64,000 nucleotides of DNA from Prostheceraeus crozeri (taxonomy: Eukaryota > Platyhelminthes > Polycladida > Euryleptidae), in contig CAJQUW010002209.1 in NCBI GenBank assembly GCA_907163375.1, positions 248,001-312,000 of the forward strand. The letters run 5' to 3'. The position numbers and the translations under genes were made by a program. The notes under the pieces were generated by a model. The model searched no databases. It worked only from the letters and a program-made list of their open reading frames with translations, and was not told the DNA's origin. Positions 1-11,015 of this stretch are shown here, one piece after another. Each line of letters starts with the position of its first letter. The first letter of the stretch is position 1.

Positions 1-1045
1 AAAACCATGATATAATAACATATAAAAACCCGGAGCATCATCTGGATTTTATTAGAAAGCGATATAACTTGCACATCTACGAACTACTCGTATCTATGGA
101 AATGGAGTTTCAATTTTAGAATAAGAAGTAATTACAGTCGGGTCTACAGCTCGAAATCTTTGTTCAATTTTGTCACTGAATTATGTCACAACTACAGCAA
201 GTAGAGAGAAAATTAGTAAATTAAACGATACGTAGAGTGCGTACATCACTTGCCTCCACACTGAACACCTTATTGAATTGCCAAAGCGATAAAGAGATTC
301 CGAAATTAAGAGCTAAATGATCTATCATGAACACATTGAATGTAGTTTAATGGTCAAAAGTAAGTGTGATGACAAAAGCAGATATTCGACCTCGATTAAA
401 TTTCTAGCGATGGAGGTCGAGGTATAACGGAGGTCAGACCTATTCATCGTGCTGTGCCGTTTAAAACGTCGATTCTATAAATTAGGAAATGTGGTGAGTG
501 TTTTGTGCACAAAACAAAGATATATTCATTTGCGTGTAGATTAGTCTAGAGCGGACATAATCCCAACCATTGCATGCAATGGCAGCAATCGATGGAGATT
601 GACATAGAGAGTCTTCTGTCTTTGGCTTACGTGATTGGCCAAGCACGCGCATTGCAGGAGCTGCTCGTATGCAGGCAGGTATGTCAAGTGAAAATTATAT
701 ATTTGACTCAATTTTTCTTTGTGAGACATTCGTCACATGGATATATCATTCACACTGTTCGGCTCCTCACGATCTAACTGTGTACTTTTAATATCATGTC
801 AATGTTCTGATTCGTCAGAATTCAGACTTGAATTTGCATTAAGTTCAGTGGAAAATTGATCTTCTTGCCCCTCCACACCATGTAGTTCTGACCGTGACCA
901 TCAGTTCATGTCATCTCTAGACACGGGCACGCAGACAAGGCAATAATGTCTGGGGACTTGTGTGCTTTTGTGATACTAACACTTTTATTCATTAAATACA
1001 TTCTGAAAAACAGAAATTCAGTAGCAGCCACCTGTTAAAGACCTT
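1..1045. other. No gene recognised
   Basis: AT-rich unique-looking sequence. The two short opposite open frames near 541-777 overlap each other and resemble no family. I see no repeat or RNA here. Confidence 0.5.
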
Positions 1046-1729
1046 AGGCTGCGTTTACACGTGCAACTTGATCTGACATTTTTCGATCCATGATGAGTCA
1101 TCAGACAATAGCAATCCAGCAAATGGTGATAAAGAGTAACGCATTGATTCATCAGTTCATCATCCTCTGAGTGTCAGTAAAAAATGTCAGCTAAAGTTAC
1201 ACCTTGTTCAACTCCCATCTGCCACTTTTTCCACTCACAGTTTCCTGTTGCATAGGTTTCAGCGAGTTGCTTGCGTGGTGTCGTCACTGCCTGGAAATCG
1301 GTTGATAGCGGGGTTCTCCAAGATTCAATTTTAGGGCCTATATTTTTTGCTTTGTTCGTTAATGACCTCCCTCGCTTTTTCTTCACCTAAGTTGTGGCTT
1401 ATGCAGATGACATCACCCTTATTCATCTCTCTGATAATCAGAGTATTGATTGTTTTCGGTCTGATGGTGATTTGTTTTGTCCTTGTGCTAATGAAAAGCA
1501 CTTAAAGATTAATGTTTGTACACCTAATTGAGGATCTACCAAGATGGAAAGCCCTATGAAAATCACACAGGGGGAACCTTTTGAATTGGAGAAGATGACT
1601 TGATGTGGAGCGATGTCAGCAGCTTCATCTGACTTCGTCTGTTAGTAACCTTGTGCCATAGGAGTGTAAGTAGCATTTACACATGCAAGTTGGTTGACAG
1701 CAAACGGTGTCACACGTGTAAACACACCT
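1046..1729. mobile_element. TIR-bounded segment containing a LINE fragment
   Basis: The left end AGGCTGCGTTTACACGTGC (1046-1064) is matched in reverse at 1711-1729 (AGG-TGTGTTTACACGTG read on the minus strand). A degenerate copy of the left end also occurs in direct orientation at about 1672-1699. The GCGTTTACACGTG-type terminus is common in non-autonomous DNA elements. The LINE RT piece at 1185-1545 lies inside. I cannot tell whether the LINE piece was captured by the element or the similar ends are chance neighbours. Confidence 0.4.
1185..1545 (+). mobile_element. LINE reverse-transcriptase fragment (Jockey/CR1-like)
   Basis: After about position 1273 the plus strand reads RGVVTAWKSVDSGVLQ, then DSILGPIFFALFVNDLPR, an in-frame stop, then VVAYADDITLIHLSDNQS. 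These are the SGV(P)QGSILGP and LFVNDLP blocks and the catalytic Y-A-D-D motif (about 1400-1411) of a non-LTR retrotransposon RT, followed by a remnant resembling the ENxLxLN segment (NEKHLKINV). A one-frame shift separates an upstream QRVA, and there is a stop between the LP block and YADD. It is a dead fragment of about 120 codons with no endonuclease or 3' end. The clade is tentative; the motif wording fits Jockey/CR1-type elements. Confidence 0.8.
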
Positions 1730-2864
1730 TCACACATCAAAGCAGCTTTTGTGACTACGGATTCATTTAGCAGGTTGCTCAATTGAATAGATGCGATGCA
1801 AAATGCCGCAGAAATATTGTTTTTATTTCTTTTTAAACATGCAAAGTCATGTATTTAAACTCTAATACAGGTAAACTTGTCTCAGGAAATAATATTTCAC
1901 AATATCAGAAAATGCCACACAGTCCTGGAGCATTCTGACGTTGATCTCTTCCTGATGAGCACATTTCAATTCTGGTATGCAAATCCCTCAAAGGGAAGGA
2001 GCGAGGATCACACAATTCGTAACCGTCGTACTCTCTGTGATCTGTATTAAGCATATATTCCAAGCACGTTTCCTCCACAACTAGTTAAACTGCTGAAAAT
2101 CCCACACCAATCCTACGCTTAAAATCAACATACTCCAGTCTTTCAATTAAAACAATCTACTCGCCGTTATACTGGAAAGTATGCGGGAATTTTGTTGAAA
2201 ATACAAACTATTTGAAATCGTCTACGTTTGATGCCACTTTGTACGTTGATTTCAGTCGCTCAAAATCCCAAAGCTTCGATGGAAGAGTGAATAAGAAGAA
2301 TACTACCCGTCTGGTTCATTCGGAGATGAGTTGCATCTCATCAATATGATAAAACACAAACTTGAAATAATATTTCAAAAAAGAATGAAAGCAAGAATTG
2401 AAGAGAACACGAATCTATTGAACATTCTTACGAATGTGATTTCATATTTGAATGGAATTTCAATAATGGCAAAATGCTAGATATAAATTGAGCATCTGTA
2501 CATATTTTTGATAACTTTCAAACTATCTTTATTTTGCTATTCATTCTTTTTAGTTGCCCTACATAAACAACAAGCATTCTATCTTCGTTGAGCTTGTTAC
2601 CGTTGTTGTTGTTGCTATACATTTTTTATTATGTAATATGTATATCTTTCTGAATATAGAGATTTATATAAATTGGAGCATAATTTAAGTTAAGTCTGGA
2701 AGATAGTCAAGTTACTGATTGACTTATTACTAGGAACGTATTGTATTATAATCGTACAAAAAGTCAATATATTTCGGCTATTTACACCATAGCCATTAAT
2801 AAGAAAAGACTGAGATAAGAAAAGTTCATGGCATATACCAAAGATTTAAAATTTCATGTGAAGA

Positions 2865-2965
2865 ATCATGGAACAGGGAACCCTAGTTATCAACGCTTCC
2901 CTTGACAGCTTCCCTAGTCAAGCGCAGCGCAGATAACTAAGGTTTGTTCCCTGCTTTGAAGCATG
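2865..2965. repeat. Imperfect hairpin inside the TIR element
   Basis: The arms around CAGGGAACCCTAGTTATC (from about 2874) and its complement GATAACTAAGGTTTGTTCCC (about 2931-2950) enclose a loop of about 10 nt with further pairing (CTTGAC/GTCAAG) next to it. Total stem is about 40 bp with small bulges. It is probably a nested palindromic repeat; precursor-miRNA-like geometry is noted only as a possibility. Confidence 0.5.
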
Positions 2966-3240
2966 AATGATATCTATTGTACGTAATTTAGCTATGGTAC
3001 AATGTGGAAAAAGAAGGGAGCAACGTATCCTGTAGTGAAGACACCTGTCTCTATGCATGCGAAGGATATTTAAGAAATCAGAAGAGAAAGAAATATTGTA
3101 TTATCCATAAATGATGGTAATAAGCAATTAAGTATACTATAATAAAAAAGCGTGTACAAAAATGCGATAAAAACACAAATGAATTCACTTGAGCCAGTTA
3201 GAAATGCTCATATTCGCGCATTTGTGGGATGATGTTGAAA

Positions 3241-3303
3241 GGGAATATCTGAGAGAGGAACATCAATGTTCTTATTCCGATGACATCCTCTCAGAGATAT
3301 TCC
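3241..3303. repeat. Short hairpin, about 22-bp arms
   Basis: GGGAATATCTGAGAGAGGA at 3241 pairs with TCCTCTCAGAGATATTCC ending at 3303, with a 2-nt slippage in the GAGA run and a loop of about 20 nt. It lies inside the 2751-4392 element and the stem is nearly perfect. Confidence 0.55.
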
Positions 3304-3604
3304 TACACTGCGGATCATAGTGAAACATATTTTTGTGCGAATACACCCCATTATGTCATAATAGTTTTCACCATATTTTTGTGAAAGCGAATTCGCGACT
3401 CTTTTGTGGAATATTCGAGTAGTCGGACCAGCGCTACCAGTAGTAGTAAAAATTAGAGGAATTCAATTTATCAAGAAACCTCAGTTAGCGCATATCTCCA
3501 TATGTAATTCATAGCATTACTGCCCGCTTTTCCTACATTGTGTTCAGGTTCGTATATCTTTCAATGTTTAGATATTGTACCGCAATATGACTGTTTAGCA
3601 TATT

Positions 3605-4095
3605 GTCCTTCATGTACCTGTTCTGCGTTTAGTCCATTTCATGTAAATATCTGTGTGCATCAACCTAATCATCATTAATTTCTATACATGCCATCATTCT
3701 GTATTTTATTGGCATCAGTTGAACACAATTTTGATTTTTTTGAATCAACTTTGACTTTGTTGTTTTTCTTGCCATAGGTCAAGACTGTTAACCAATGGGA
3801 AGCCGCTGACTCGTTATGTTATCTCACCGAGATTTCTAAAAAGTAAAGTAATTTCTTGTCACCGATAAATCCTCGTTTTCCCTAAAATTAAATTGGGAAC
3901 AAAACAGCTTATCACCACAATTTTGAAGCCACGACGGACTTTCGGCATCCTGTGCCTTCTGAGGTCGATGTTAGCGTCTTGAAATCGATCTCAGAAGGTG
4001 CAGGACGTCGATGGCCCGTCGCGGTTTTAAACGAAGAGACCGTAAATTTCTGCTTTCAACGCGAAATTGTTCAAAAATGTTCCAGATAGCAGATT
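3605..4095 (+). repeat. Dispersed repeat R1, copy 1
   Basis: About 490 bp closely matching 4920-5395 in direct orientation and part of 20405-20790. The shared landmarks are CTGTTCTGCGTTTAGTCCAT, CCAATGGGAAGCCG, TCACCGATAAATCC, ACAAAACAGCTT and a terminal 110-bp hairpin. No open reading frame is conserved between copies, so it is a non-coding repeat. Confidence 0.75.
3923..4032. repeat. 110-bp hairpin at the end of R1 copy 1
   Basis: A left arm containing GACGGACTTTCGGCATCCTG and CCTTCTGAGGTCGAT pairs with a right arm ATCGATCTCAGAAGG, CAGGACGTCGATGGCCCGTC. The arms are about 50 bp with a loop under 10 nt. The equivalent hairpin is at 5233-5331, and the third R1 copy lacks it. Confidence 0.7.
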
Positions 4096-4854
4096 ATTTT
4101 ATGCGTCGAATGGAAAGATATCTAGCAGCAGAAATGTGCTGCTAACCCATCTCTCTTCAACCTCTCATCCAAAAACTCGTTATGAAATACATGTATATAT
4201 TTTTTTCAGCCCTTCATACTCAGCTCGGCTATTTATCGAGGGCTTGAGTTTCCGTATATTATTCATACTCCAAAGTCAATGTTGTGCTAGTTCTATGATT
4301 CTTTACATCACAATTTAAATCTTTATACCATAAACTTTGCTTAATAATGTCTATGGTGTAAATGGCCGAAATATATTGACTTTTTGTACCATAATATAGC
4401 AATGAATAGCTGGACTAGCTTCCAAACTTATATTCAATTATGCACAACAGTGAAGGCATATTTCCCCATCATGCATTGGAGTGATGCGAATGTTTGTGTT
4501 AATCAAAATAAGACAAGATGAAAGAAGCATCTAGCTTTGAATAATTATTCAATGAGATGTTCATATATTGTGCAATTATCCATCGGTTACCGTAACAATG
4601 AAAGAAAAAAAGGAAATGTGCAATATATTCATTAGAACCATATCTTTTAAAACATGCCAATTTCATTAATTAATTCCCTGGAATTTACATCATCCTCGCC
4701 ATGTGAAAATCTATGTTATTAAAAATGAGGTTCATAGAGCAACACGAAATTCACGTGATTGTCCAATCTCCGGGATACTGCAAGTTTTTAAATTAAAGTC
4801 ATTTTGTCTGAACGCTCCCGGGAAAATAGAAATTTGCGGTCTCTTAGTTAAATT

Positions 4855-5395
4855 TTGTTTATTTTGTGGTGATTTTGTATCACATAATTCAATAATGTAA
4901 ATAGAGTGATTTTTGATTTGATGTCCTTCATGCATCTGTTCTGTGTTTAGTCCATTTCATGTAAATATCTGCGTGCATCAACCTTAGGATCATAAATTTT
5001 TATGTATGCCATCACTCGATTTTATTGGTATCAGTTGAACACAATTCTGATTTTATGTTTGACTTCGTTGTTTGTCTTGCCATAGGTCATGACTGTTGAC
5101 CAATGGGAAGCCGTTGACTCGCTATTAGTTATCTCACCGAGATTTTTAAAAAGTAAACTAATTTCTGATCACCGATAAATCCTGGCTTTCCCTAAAACTA
5201 AATTGGGAACAAAACAGCTTGTCACCACAATCTTGAAGCCACGACGGGACTTCGGCATTCTGCGCCTTCTGAGATCGATGTTAGCGTCGACCTGAGAAAG
5301 TGCAGGACGCCGAAGGCCCATCGTGATTTTAAGCGAAGAGACCGTAAATTTCTGCTTTCAACGCGAAATTGTTCAGAAATGATCCAGATAGCAGA
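4855..5395 (+). repeat. Dispersed repeat R1, copy 2
   Basis: Direct copy of 3605-4095, about 1.3 kb downstream. It extends further left than copy 1: TGTGGTGATTTTGTAYCA is shared with the 20.4 kb copy. It ends with the same hairpin and the words TTCAACGCGAAATTGTTCA and CCAGATAGCAGAT, after which the two copies diverge sharply. Confidence 0.75.
5233..5331. repeat. Hairpin at the end of R1 copy 2
   Basis: Homologous to the hairpin at 3923-4032, with arms around GACGGGACTTCGGCATTCTG and CAGGACGCCGAAGGCCCATC. The fold is kept despite several substitutions and a shorter loop. Confidence 0.65.
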
Positions 5396-8300
5396 TATCG
5401 AGTGAATAGCTCCAAGAATAATCCGCTTGCAGTTATCCGAAGAACGATGCGTGGATTACAAGGTAACAATAGCATGACCGCTATTTTATTTCTTTTCCTT
5501 TTCTGTCCGATAATGCAGTGCGAGAAATGCACAAGACTCTTCATAAAAGAAATTGGCATGTGTGCGACTCATCAAAAAAGTTTATCTTGAATCAATTTTA
5601 CGGAAAACAAGTCAAGTATATGTACATGTAGTTGCAAATGGTGTGATAATAATGGTTGCAAAAACAATCATTCAGGCAAAAGTGTCGTATACTTTATAGA
5701 ATGCATATTGTGCCATGCTTTTATACAAGAACAGTGAGATGTCGACTTTGAGAACATCTTGGATTTCAACTTACAATGTAGCATATCTAAACATCTTCGT
5801 AGACAAACTATGACTCCTGCCTGATGAGCAGTGCGCTGAATGGACAGTCTTGCATAAGCTACGTGTATATGATAAGCTTGCTTATATATGATATATTTGC
5901 TATATATGATTGCTAACATCTGATAAGCTATGACGTCAGATACAGGGTGGAATCCACCGAAATCCGTTGACAGAGACCGACAATCAATAGCCAACTTGCC
6001 AGTCGTTGCTCATGATCAAGCCAAAGGCGAAAAGTCGAGGATTTTTATACTTTATTGATCTAGAACATACTGAATTATTTGAAAATGTTCATATCACAAA
6101 TCCATCTCCCTCTCATCCATAACAGACAAGGTCTTAACAAGCTATTGATTTCTCTAAAGTTACAAAAGAAACTGTCATTTACAACTTTAGTGATAAGGGA
6201 AACAGCAAAAATATTGATAGCCATCAGCAAATTGCGATGGTTAATCACATTCGCGAATTTTCCGCTAACTCAAGAATTCAAATTCTGATTACTGTGCTTT
6301 TTACCTTGCATGGAATAGAACTTGCAACCTAAAATTTAATCGCACCTCATCCTAATTATTAATATTGTTAATTGATGCAATTTGAACTGCAATCATTTTA
6401 TTTATTGGAATCTGAAAATTTTCACAGCGTTCCAGGGATAACGACGGATTAATATGAGTCCATAAAATGATGAAGGCGTCTTTTATCGTTTGTAGGCTGT
6501 TATTCATGTTATTTATTCAGCTCAATCTTCCTGTCTTATTGATTGCACTTATAAAGAGCTGAAAAACAAATTCTTAAATGAATAACGTCATTCTAAAATT
6601 GAAGCAGTGTTACATTAATCCCGTCCAATTATGCCGACGGCTATTCCTGAAGTCAAGGAGGTTGCCTTGAAGCAAATTGATACATGCTTAATGTCTGAAT
6701 ATTTTCAACATTTTCCGAATAGGCGCGCCCTTCTGTCGCATGTTTCCTATTGACATTTAAAATAACAAATTGAACATATACAAACATATGCCTTATTGAA
6801 GCTAATACCTCGGCTGCTTGCATGATCATAATACAATTGGATCAAAGCTTAGTCTAACCCTTGCAATACATTAAGTAGGCCCTGCTAACATACTACCAAA
6901 CAACGAACTAGATGCCACATGCTCTAAGGACTCGCTATAACGAACCCTTTTATAGAGAGAATTCGTCTATAGCGAACCTTATCAATGGATCCACATATTT
7001 TTCTTAGTATCAATTGGAATCAAATAGGACAAGAAATTGTTAAGAGTCGAATAATTGTTAAGTTCTCTCTGAAACTTGTCTAGCCACGATTCTGAGTAAT
7101 GTGAATAATGTGAGCTATCAAATATATTTGGTCTAGGTTCCAGTTAAAAGACTCATCTTTACTCTACATAATTTGAGCATGAATTTATGCCAATGTGCTA
7201 ATTGGATGTACACAGGTACATGGCCTCAAAGGTTTGCATATCTTTGAATTATTCAAAAGCCTGTGCAGGCTACAGATTTTTAAAAATAGGCATGTACCGA
7301 TTCTAACTCTGCCAACAAAATATATGTTAGGCCCCTTCTTAGCTATAGTGAGTCCGTCGCCATAACGAACATTTAACATGGATCTCGCGACTGTAATTGA
7401 TTATGATATAAACATAACAAGTTGACGGCAAATTTTACACTCGATGAATTTGTTTGCACTATTTATCACTATGTCATTAATAATACTTTTACTGTTAATG
7501 ATTATGTGTCAGCATTGCTTCATACAGTCACAGACTAGATATAATGACGTCATCTGCTGCACTACTAACCTAACACGCTTGATCACTGCGAGCAAACCAT
7601 GACAATGACCGATTCTCCAACAGGCGCACATGGCCACCAATTCAATATTCCTTCATTTCTTGTGAGAAAACCATGACAAGGAACAGAAAAGTTCGAGCCA
7701 TAGTTGCATGTATCATTTTATGAACTAGTTTTGTAGTGAAACATTGCAGTCACGAGTGAGTGAATTTCAGAGGATATAAACTAATACGAGATGTAGGTAA
7801 ATCACGCTTAGTTACATGTAATTAAAAATGGGAAAATCAATGTCAAAATAGAATTTTAATCAATAGAAATAATTTCAGAAATTGGTACTGAAAATCGATG
7901 CATGATGCCCTGGATCAATAATATTCATAGAAGTTTCTTAGCTCAGAAGCGTCGATTTTCTTTACAACGGAAATTGTTGAAAATCGAATGTCTTTCAGAA
8001 AAAGTGATTTTTTGAAAAGTTCATGATGTCGCTGTGATGAACAATTGAGTATGGCAATGGCATTGGTGATGGTCGCATGGATAAATCGAAGTTTCAAAAA
8101 ATCGTTCGATACATCGTTCGTCATTTTGAAATGAAATCAATTTAAAAAATAACACCTAAAATAATTTCTTTAAGTGTCACAGAAATGTCATATTTAGATA
8201 ATTTCATCGATATGATGTTCTTTGATTTGGCTAATGTTGATTTCAGACCATGTGAGAATTTATACCTATCTATGAATTTGAGAATCGTGCAAGAGAGTCC

Positions 8301-9360
8301 TGTAGTGTCAAGAGATTGCGAATTCGATCCAATCTAGATTCAGTGCAACAGGTTAGGGTATTCAATGCAACAGGCAACAGGTATTCAATGCAACAGGTTA
8401 GGCAAAGACTATGTAATATGTACATCTTCCACTGTCTTTGAGGTTAGGGGTCGAAACACAACTAGACGAGTACCTGCTGATGACTGACGGACTGCAGCAT
8501 TATGTTTTATATCCCTTAATCGGTAGCTGAAGTAGTGATCGATGTATTGTATTTCAAATGAAGAACAAATGAAGAAATGTGGGATTATATGAAGTATTAT
8601 AGACGGATTAAGAAACAGGCGATAACAAATTCAAGTGAAGAAATAGTATTTTCCATGTGTAGTCTTAGGCATAGTGTGCATAATTTTATTGCTTTCGGTG
8701 TAGTAGAGTGTCATTGTAGTTCTATTGTTTGCCTCCATTATCCACTTTCCACTTATCCACTATTACCATTATCCACCATGTGTAGTGTCAGAATCGGTGT
8801 AGTAGCATTATTGTATTTCCATGTTTTACCTCGACTTTTCCAATTTTCATCCATTGTTGTTGTTTATCCTGTTGTTTTGTAATATCCATTTTTAATTTCC
8901 TTAACCTATGATGACCATTGTCCTATTGTATTTCCACTACCAGCATCTGTAGTCGATAAGGTATATTAGACGTCTGTTTTGAACATGTATGCGGCAATGT
9001 TTGGAATCTATGGTATTAGTATATTAACAGTAAGAATGAGTAGTGTTACAAGTCTCAAGATTTCCACTTTTACCAGATATTGGGCCAAAGCTGATCAATT
9101 TTAATTCGTTGCCACGAGAAAGCTCTATTGAGTTCTTTTAAGAACTGATTAATCCAATGGTTACAGTAGCATTGCATCTGTACACTTGCGGATTGGAGAA
9201 TGCCATCAGTCCTCATTAGGACTACTTCAATTAATAATTTGAATAAGTAAGCATTATATTCTATTATAAATGGCTGCTGGGATGATTTTCATCATCGTAT
9301 TCGATGCAAGAATACTAAACAGCCATATGTATGATGATTGGTGATTGGCTGCTCGAGAAT
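5396..9360. other. No gene recognised; minor repeat traces
   Basis: Short open frames here (longest 108 codons at 5668-5994, minus) resemble no family. Words such as GCTATAACGAACC, TATAGCGAACC and CCATAACGAAC at 6937-7370 resemble termini of widespread Tigger/mariner-like elements, but no pair of ends is clear. At 8343-8402 there is a local duplication of GCAACAGG with GTATTCAATGCAACAGG. Confidence 0.45.
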
Positions 9361-9575
9361 GACAATAAGCTGTCGATATCACTTGGAGATGACTTCTGCC
9401 TTCACTTGCATTCCGCAACTTTTAAGCGTCAGCGTGGCCTAGTGAAGAAGGTGCGAGCTCGTCTCCACCGCGGACTTCAGTTCGACTCCTAGTTCAGGCG
9501 AGTGCAGTAGGAGGAATCAAGGATGTTGGTGTCTTGTATTGACTTCATAGTTGTCATTCTCTTTAAATATTCACC
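9361..9575 (+). mobile_element. SINE-A (tRNA-derived), copy 1
   Basis: Shares its full length with the copies at 47 kb (inverted) and 63 kb: a 5' part with GCTGTCGATATCACTT, a tRNA-like part with box A-like GCGTGGCCTAGTGAAGAAGG and a degraded box B (AGTTCGACTCC), then GAGTGCRGT...GGTGTTGGTGTCTTGTATT. The polymerase III promoter makes it a SINE. The source tRNA is not identifiable, and no flanking duplication was resolved. Confidence 0.75.
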
Positions 9576-9961
9576 TTTAGTACTATACATAGAATCCTTG
9601 CATATGCTAGGATATTCTAGTATCCTAGTGGTAATCCTGGCATATGCATAGGAATCCTAGCCGCTTTTACCTCAGTGAAGAAGTATTCTGAGTTCTGAGA
9701 AAAACGTGAGAAAACCGTTGAAGTTGGTTGACCGTCTTTGATGATGAAGCGGGGAGGTCACCACTGCTCACTTTGGCTACCATTGGCTGGCTACCATTTC
9801 TCTCATGACGTTCGTCTTTGTTACTTCGAGTGAAGGGGGTATGCGTGTTATGACTGTGAGACCGAAGAGTGCACTTTGGGACCACTTTATCTTCGTGAAT
9901 GAAGTCAAGAAGTGAAGCGCATGCTCATTCATTCATACGAAAAGGGAAGCGTTTTGTAAAT

Positions 9962-10055
9962 AGAATAATTAAATATCGAGTTGGATCCTCAGTTGAAGAT
10001 AGGAACAGACTTGAAGAACTGCCATTTCATCCAAAATCAGGAATCATCAGCAGGC
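9962..10055 (+). repeat. Dispersed repeat R2, copy 1
   Basis: GATCCTCAGTTGAAGATAGG, GAACAGACTTGAAGAACTGC, CATTTCATCCAAAATCAGGA and ATCATCAGCAGGCCTA recur at 10547-10615 (direct, partial) and at 37885-37975 (inverted). Its function is unknown. Two of the three copies lie next to the 25-bp-TIR MITE. Confidence 0.65.
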
Positions 10056-10167
10056 CTAAGTCGGGTGAGTGCGGTCGGGGAATCAACGGTGTTTGTGTCT
10101 TGTATTGACTTAGTAGCTGTCATTCTCTTCAGATATTCAATGCACTACCACAGACCTTTGTTGTCAA
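10056..10167 (+). mobile_element. SINE-A, 3' part only (copy 2)
   Basis: Matches only the 3' portion of SINE-A: GTGAGTGCGGTCGGGGAATC through CAGACCTTTGTTGTCA. It is joined on the left to another repeat (9962-10055) instead of the tRNA-like head, so it is either a truncation or a chimeric SINE. Confidence 0.65.
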
Positions 10168-10386
10168 TACCAATGATGCGGAAAAATCACAGAATGAAAT
10201 GGTGCTGGAAGTAGTTCCCTTCGAAGCATGTAGGTCTACTGCAGTAGCTTGTCCCATTCCGAGAGCTGAATTGAGATGATATCCATTCATACTGCTTTAA
10301 ATCTTTTTTTTACCGATATTGAAAGCGAAAACAAGGCTAGCAAAATTTCGTTCTCGTCAGCGAAAATAACACAACTTTTGAGATGT

Positions 10387-10530
10387 GATTTGCAATGAGC
10401 AAGTTAGTGAAATTTCGACGGGAATTCTCTAAATATCACTCTAAGCACACTGCTGGCAAATCGCTTCAATTACTGCGCATGCAAGAATTAGTAAGTGCTT
10501 CTATCTGCAAACACAATGTAAGTAGCTTAA
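10387..10530 (+). repeat. One-ended fragment of the GATTTGCAA MITE
   Basis: GATTTGCAATGAGCAAGTTA at 10387, followed by the same interior as 10675 onward (GGCAAATCGCTTCAATTA, CAAACACAATGTAA). No matching right end of its own. Confidence 0.6.
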
Positions 10531-10546
10531 TTAACCTTAGCTAAAA

Positions 10547-10615
10547 AAATGGAAGCAGACCTGAATAGCTGCCAAATCATCCAATATCAGGAATCATCAG
10601 CGGGCCTAGTTCACA
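10547..10615 (+). repeat. Dispersed repeat R2, copy 2 (partial)
   Basis: Shares GAAGCAGACCTGAATAGCTG, CCAATATCAGGAATCATCAG and GGCCTAGTTCAC with the copies at 9962 and 37.9 kb. It sits 60 bp left of the MITE at 10675. Confidence 0.6.
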
Positions 10616-10674
10616 TCTCTCAACATCGACACAACTCCCTATTTAACGTTGCAACCATGCCCGAGTTAATCTGA

Positions 10675-11015
10675 GATTTGCAATTAGCAAGGTAGTGAAA
10701 TTTCGATGGACATTCATCAAAATATCACTTTAAACACTTTACTGGCAAATCGCCCTAAGTTAGTGCGCCTGCAATAATTAAAAAATTCTGATTTTTTCAA
10801 ACACAATATAAATAAAATAATTAACGATTGAATATTCTTGAAATATGGAATCCTGTTATTCAATTGTTAATTATTCTGTTTACATTGTGTTTGCAAAAAA
10901 GCAGTATTCAGTAATTATTGCAGGCGCACTAATTTAAGCGATTTGCCACTAATGATTTTAAAACGATGTTCAATGAATGCTCGTTCAAAATTCACTAACT
11001 TGCTGATTGCAAATC
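10675..11015. mobile_element. Palindromic MITE with GATTTGCAATTAGCAAG termini
   Basis: The left arm (10675-10842) and right arm (10858-11015) are inverted copies of about 165 bp with a short spacer. Termini are GATTTGCAATTAGCAAGGTA and the complement of GATTTGCAATCAGCAAGTTA. Shared inner words include GGCAAATCGC, TTAGTGCGCCTGCAATAATT and CAAACACAAT. It is a foldback-type non-autonomous element. Confidence 0.75.

Larger units (their letters stand above)
2751..4392. mobile_element. Non-autonomous DNA transposon with ~55-bp TIRs
   Basis: The left terminus from 2754 (GTACAAAAAGTCAATATATT, then CGGCTATTTACACCATAG) is repeated inverted with few differences, ending at 4389. The matched arms are roughly 55 bp. 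No coding sequence is recognisable inside. Part of the interior (about 2960-3570) is related to 12480-12690. The interior also holds two hairpins (2865-2965 and 3241-3303) and one copy of the repeat at 3605-4095. The target duplication could not be settled; both ends are flanked by ATAAT-type sequence. Confidence 0.7.

Noticed and set aside
5668-5994. 108-codon minus-strand frame
   Set aside because: No family resemblance and no splice or repeat context.
6930-7380. Possible mariner/Tigger element marked by TATAACGAAC words
   Set aside because: The words recur but do not form convincing inverted ends or a transposase.
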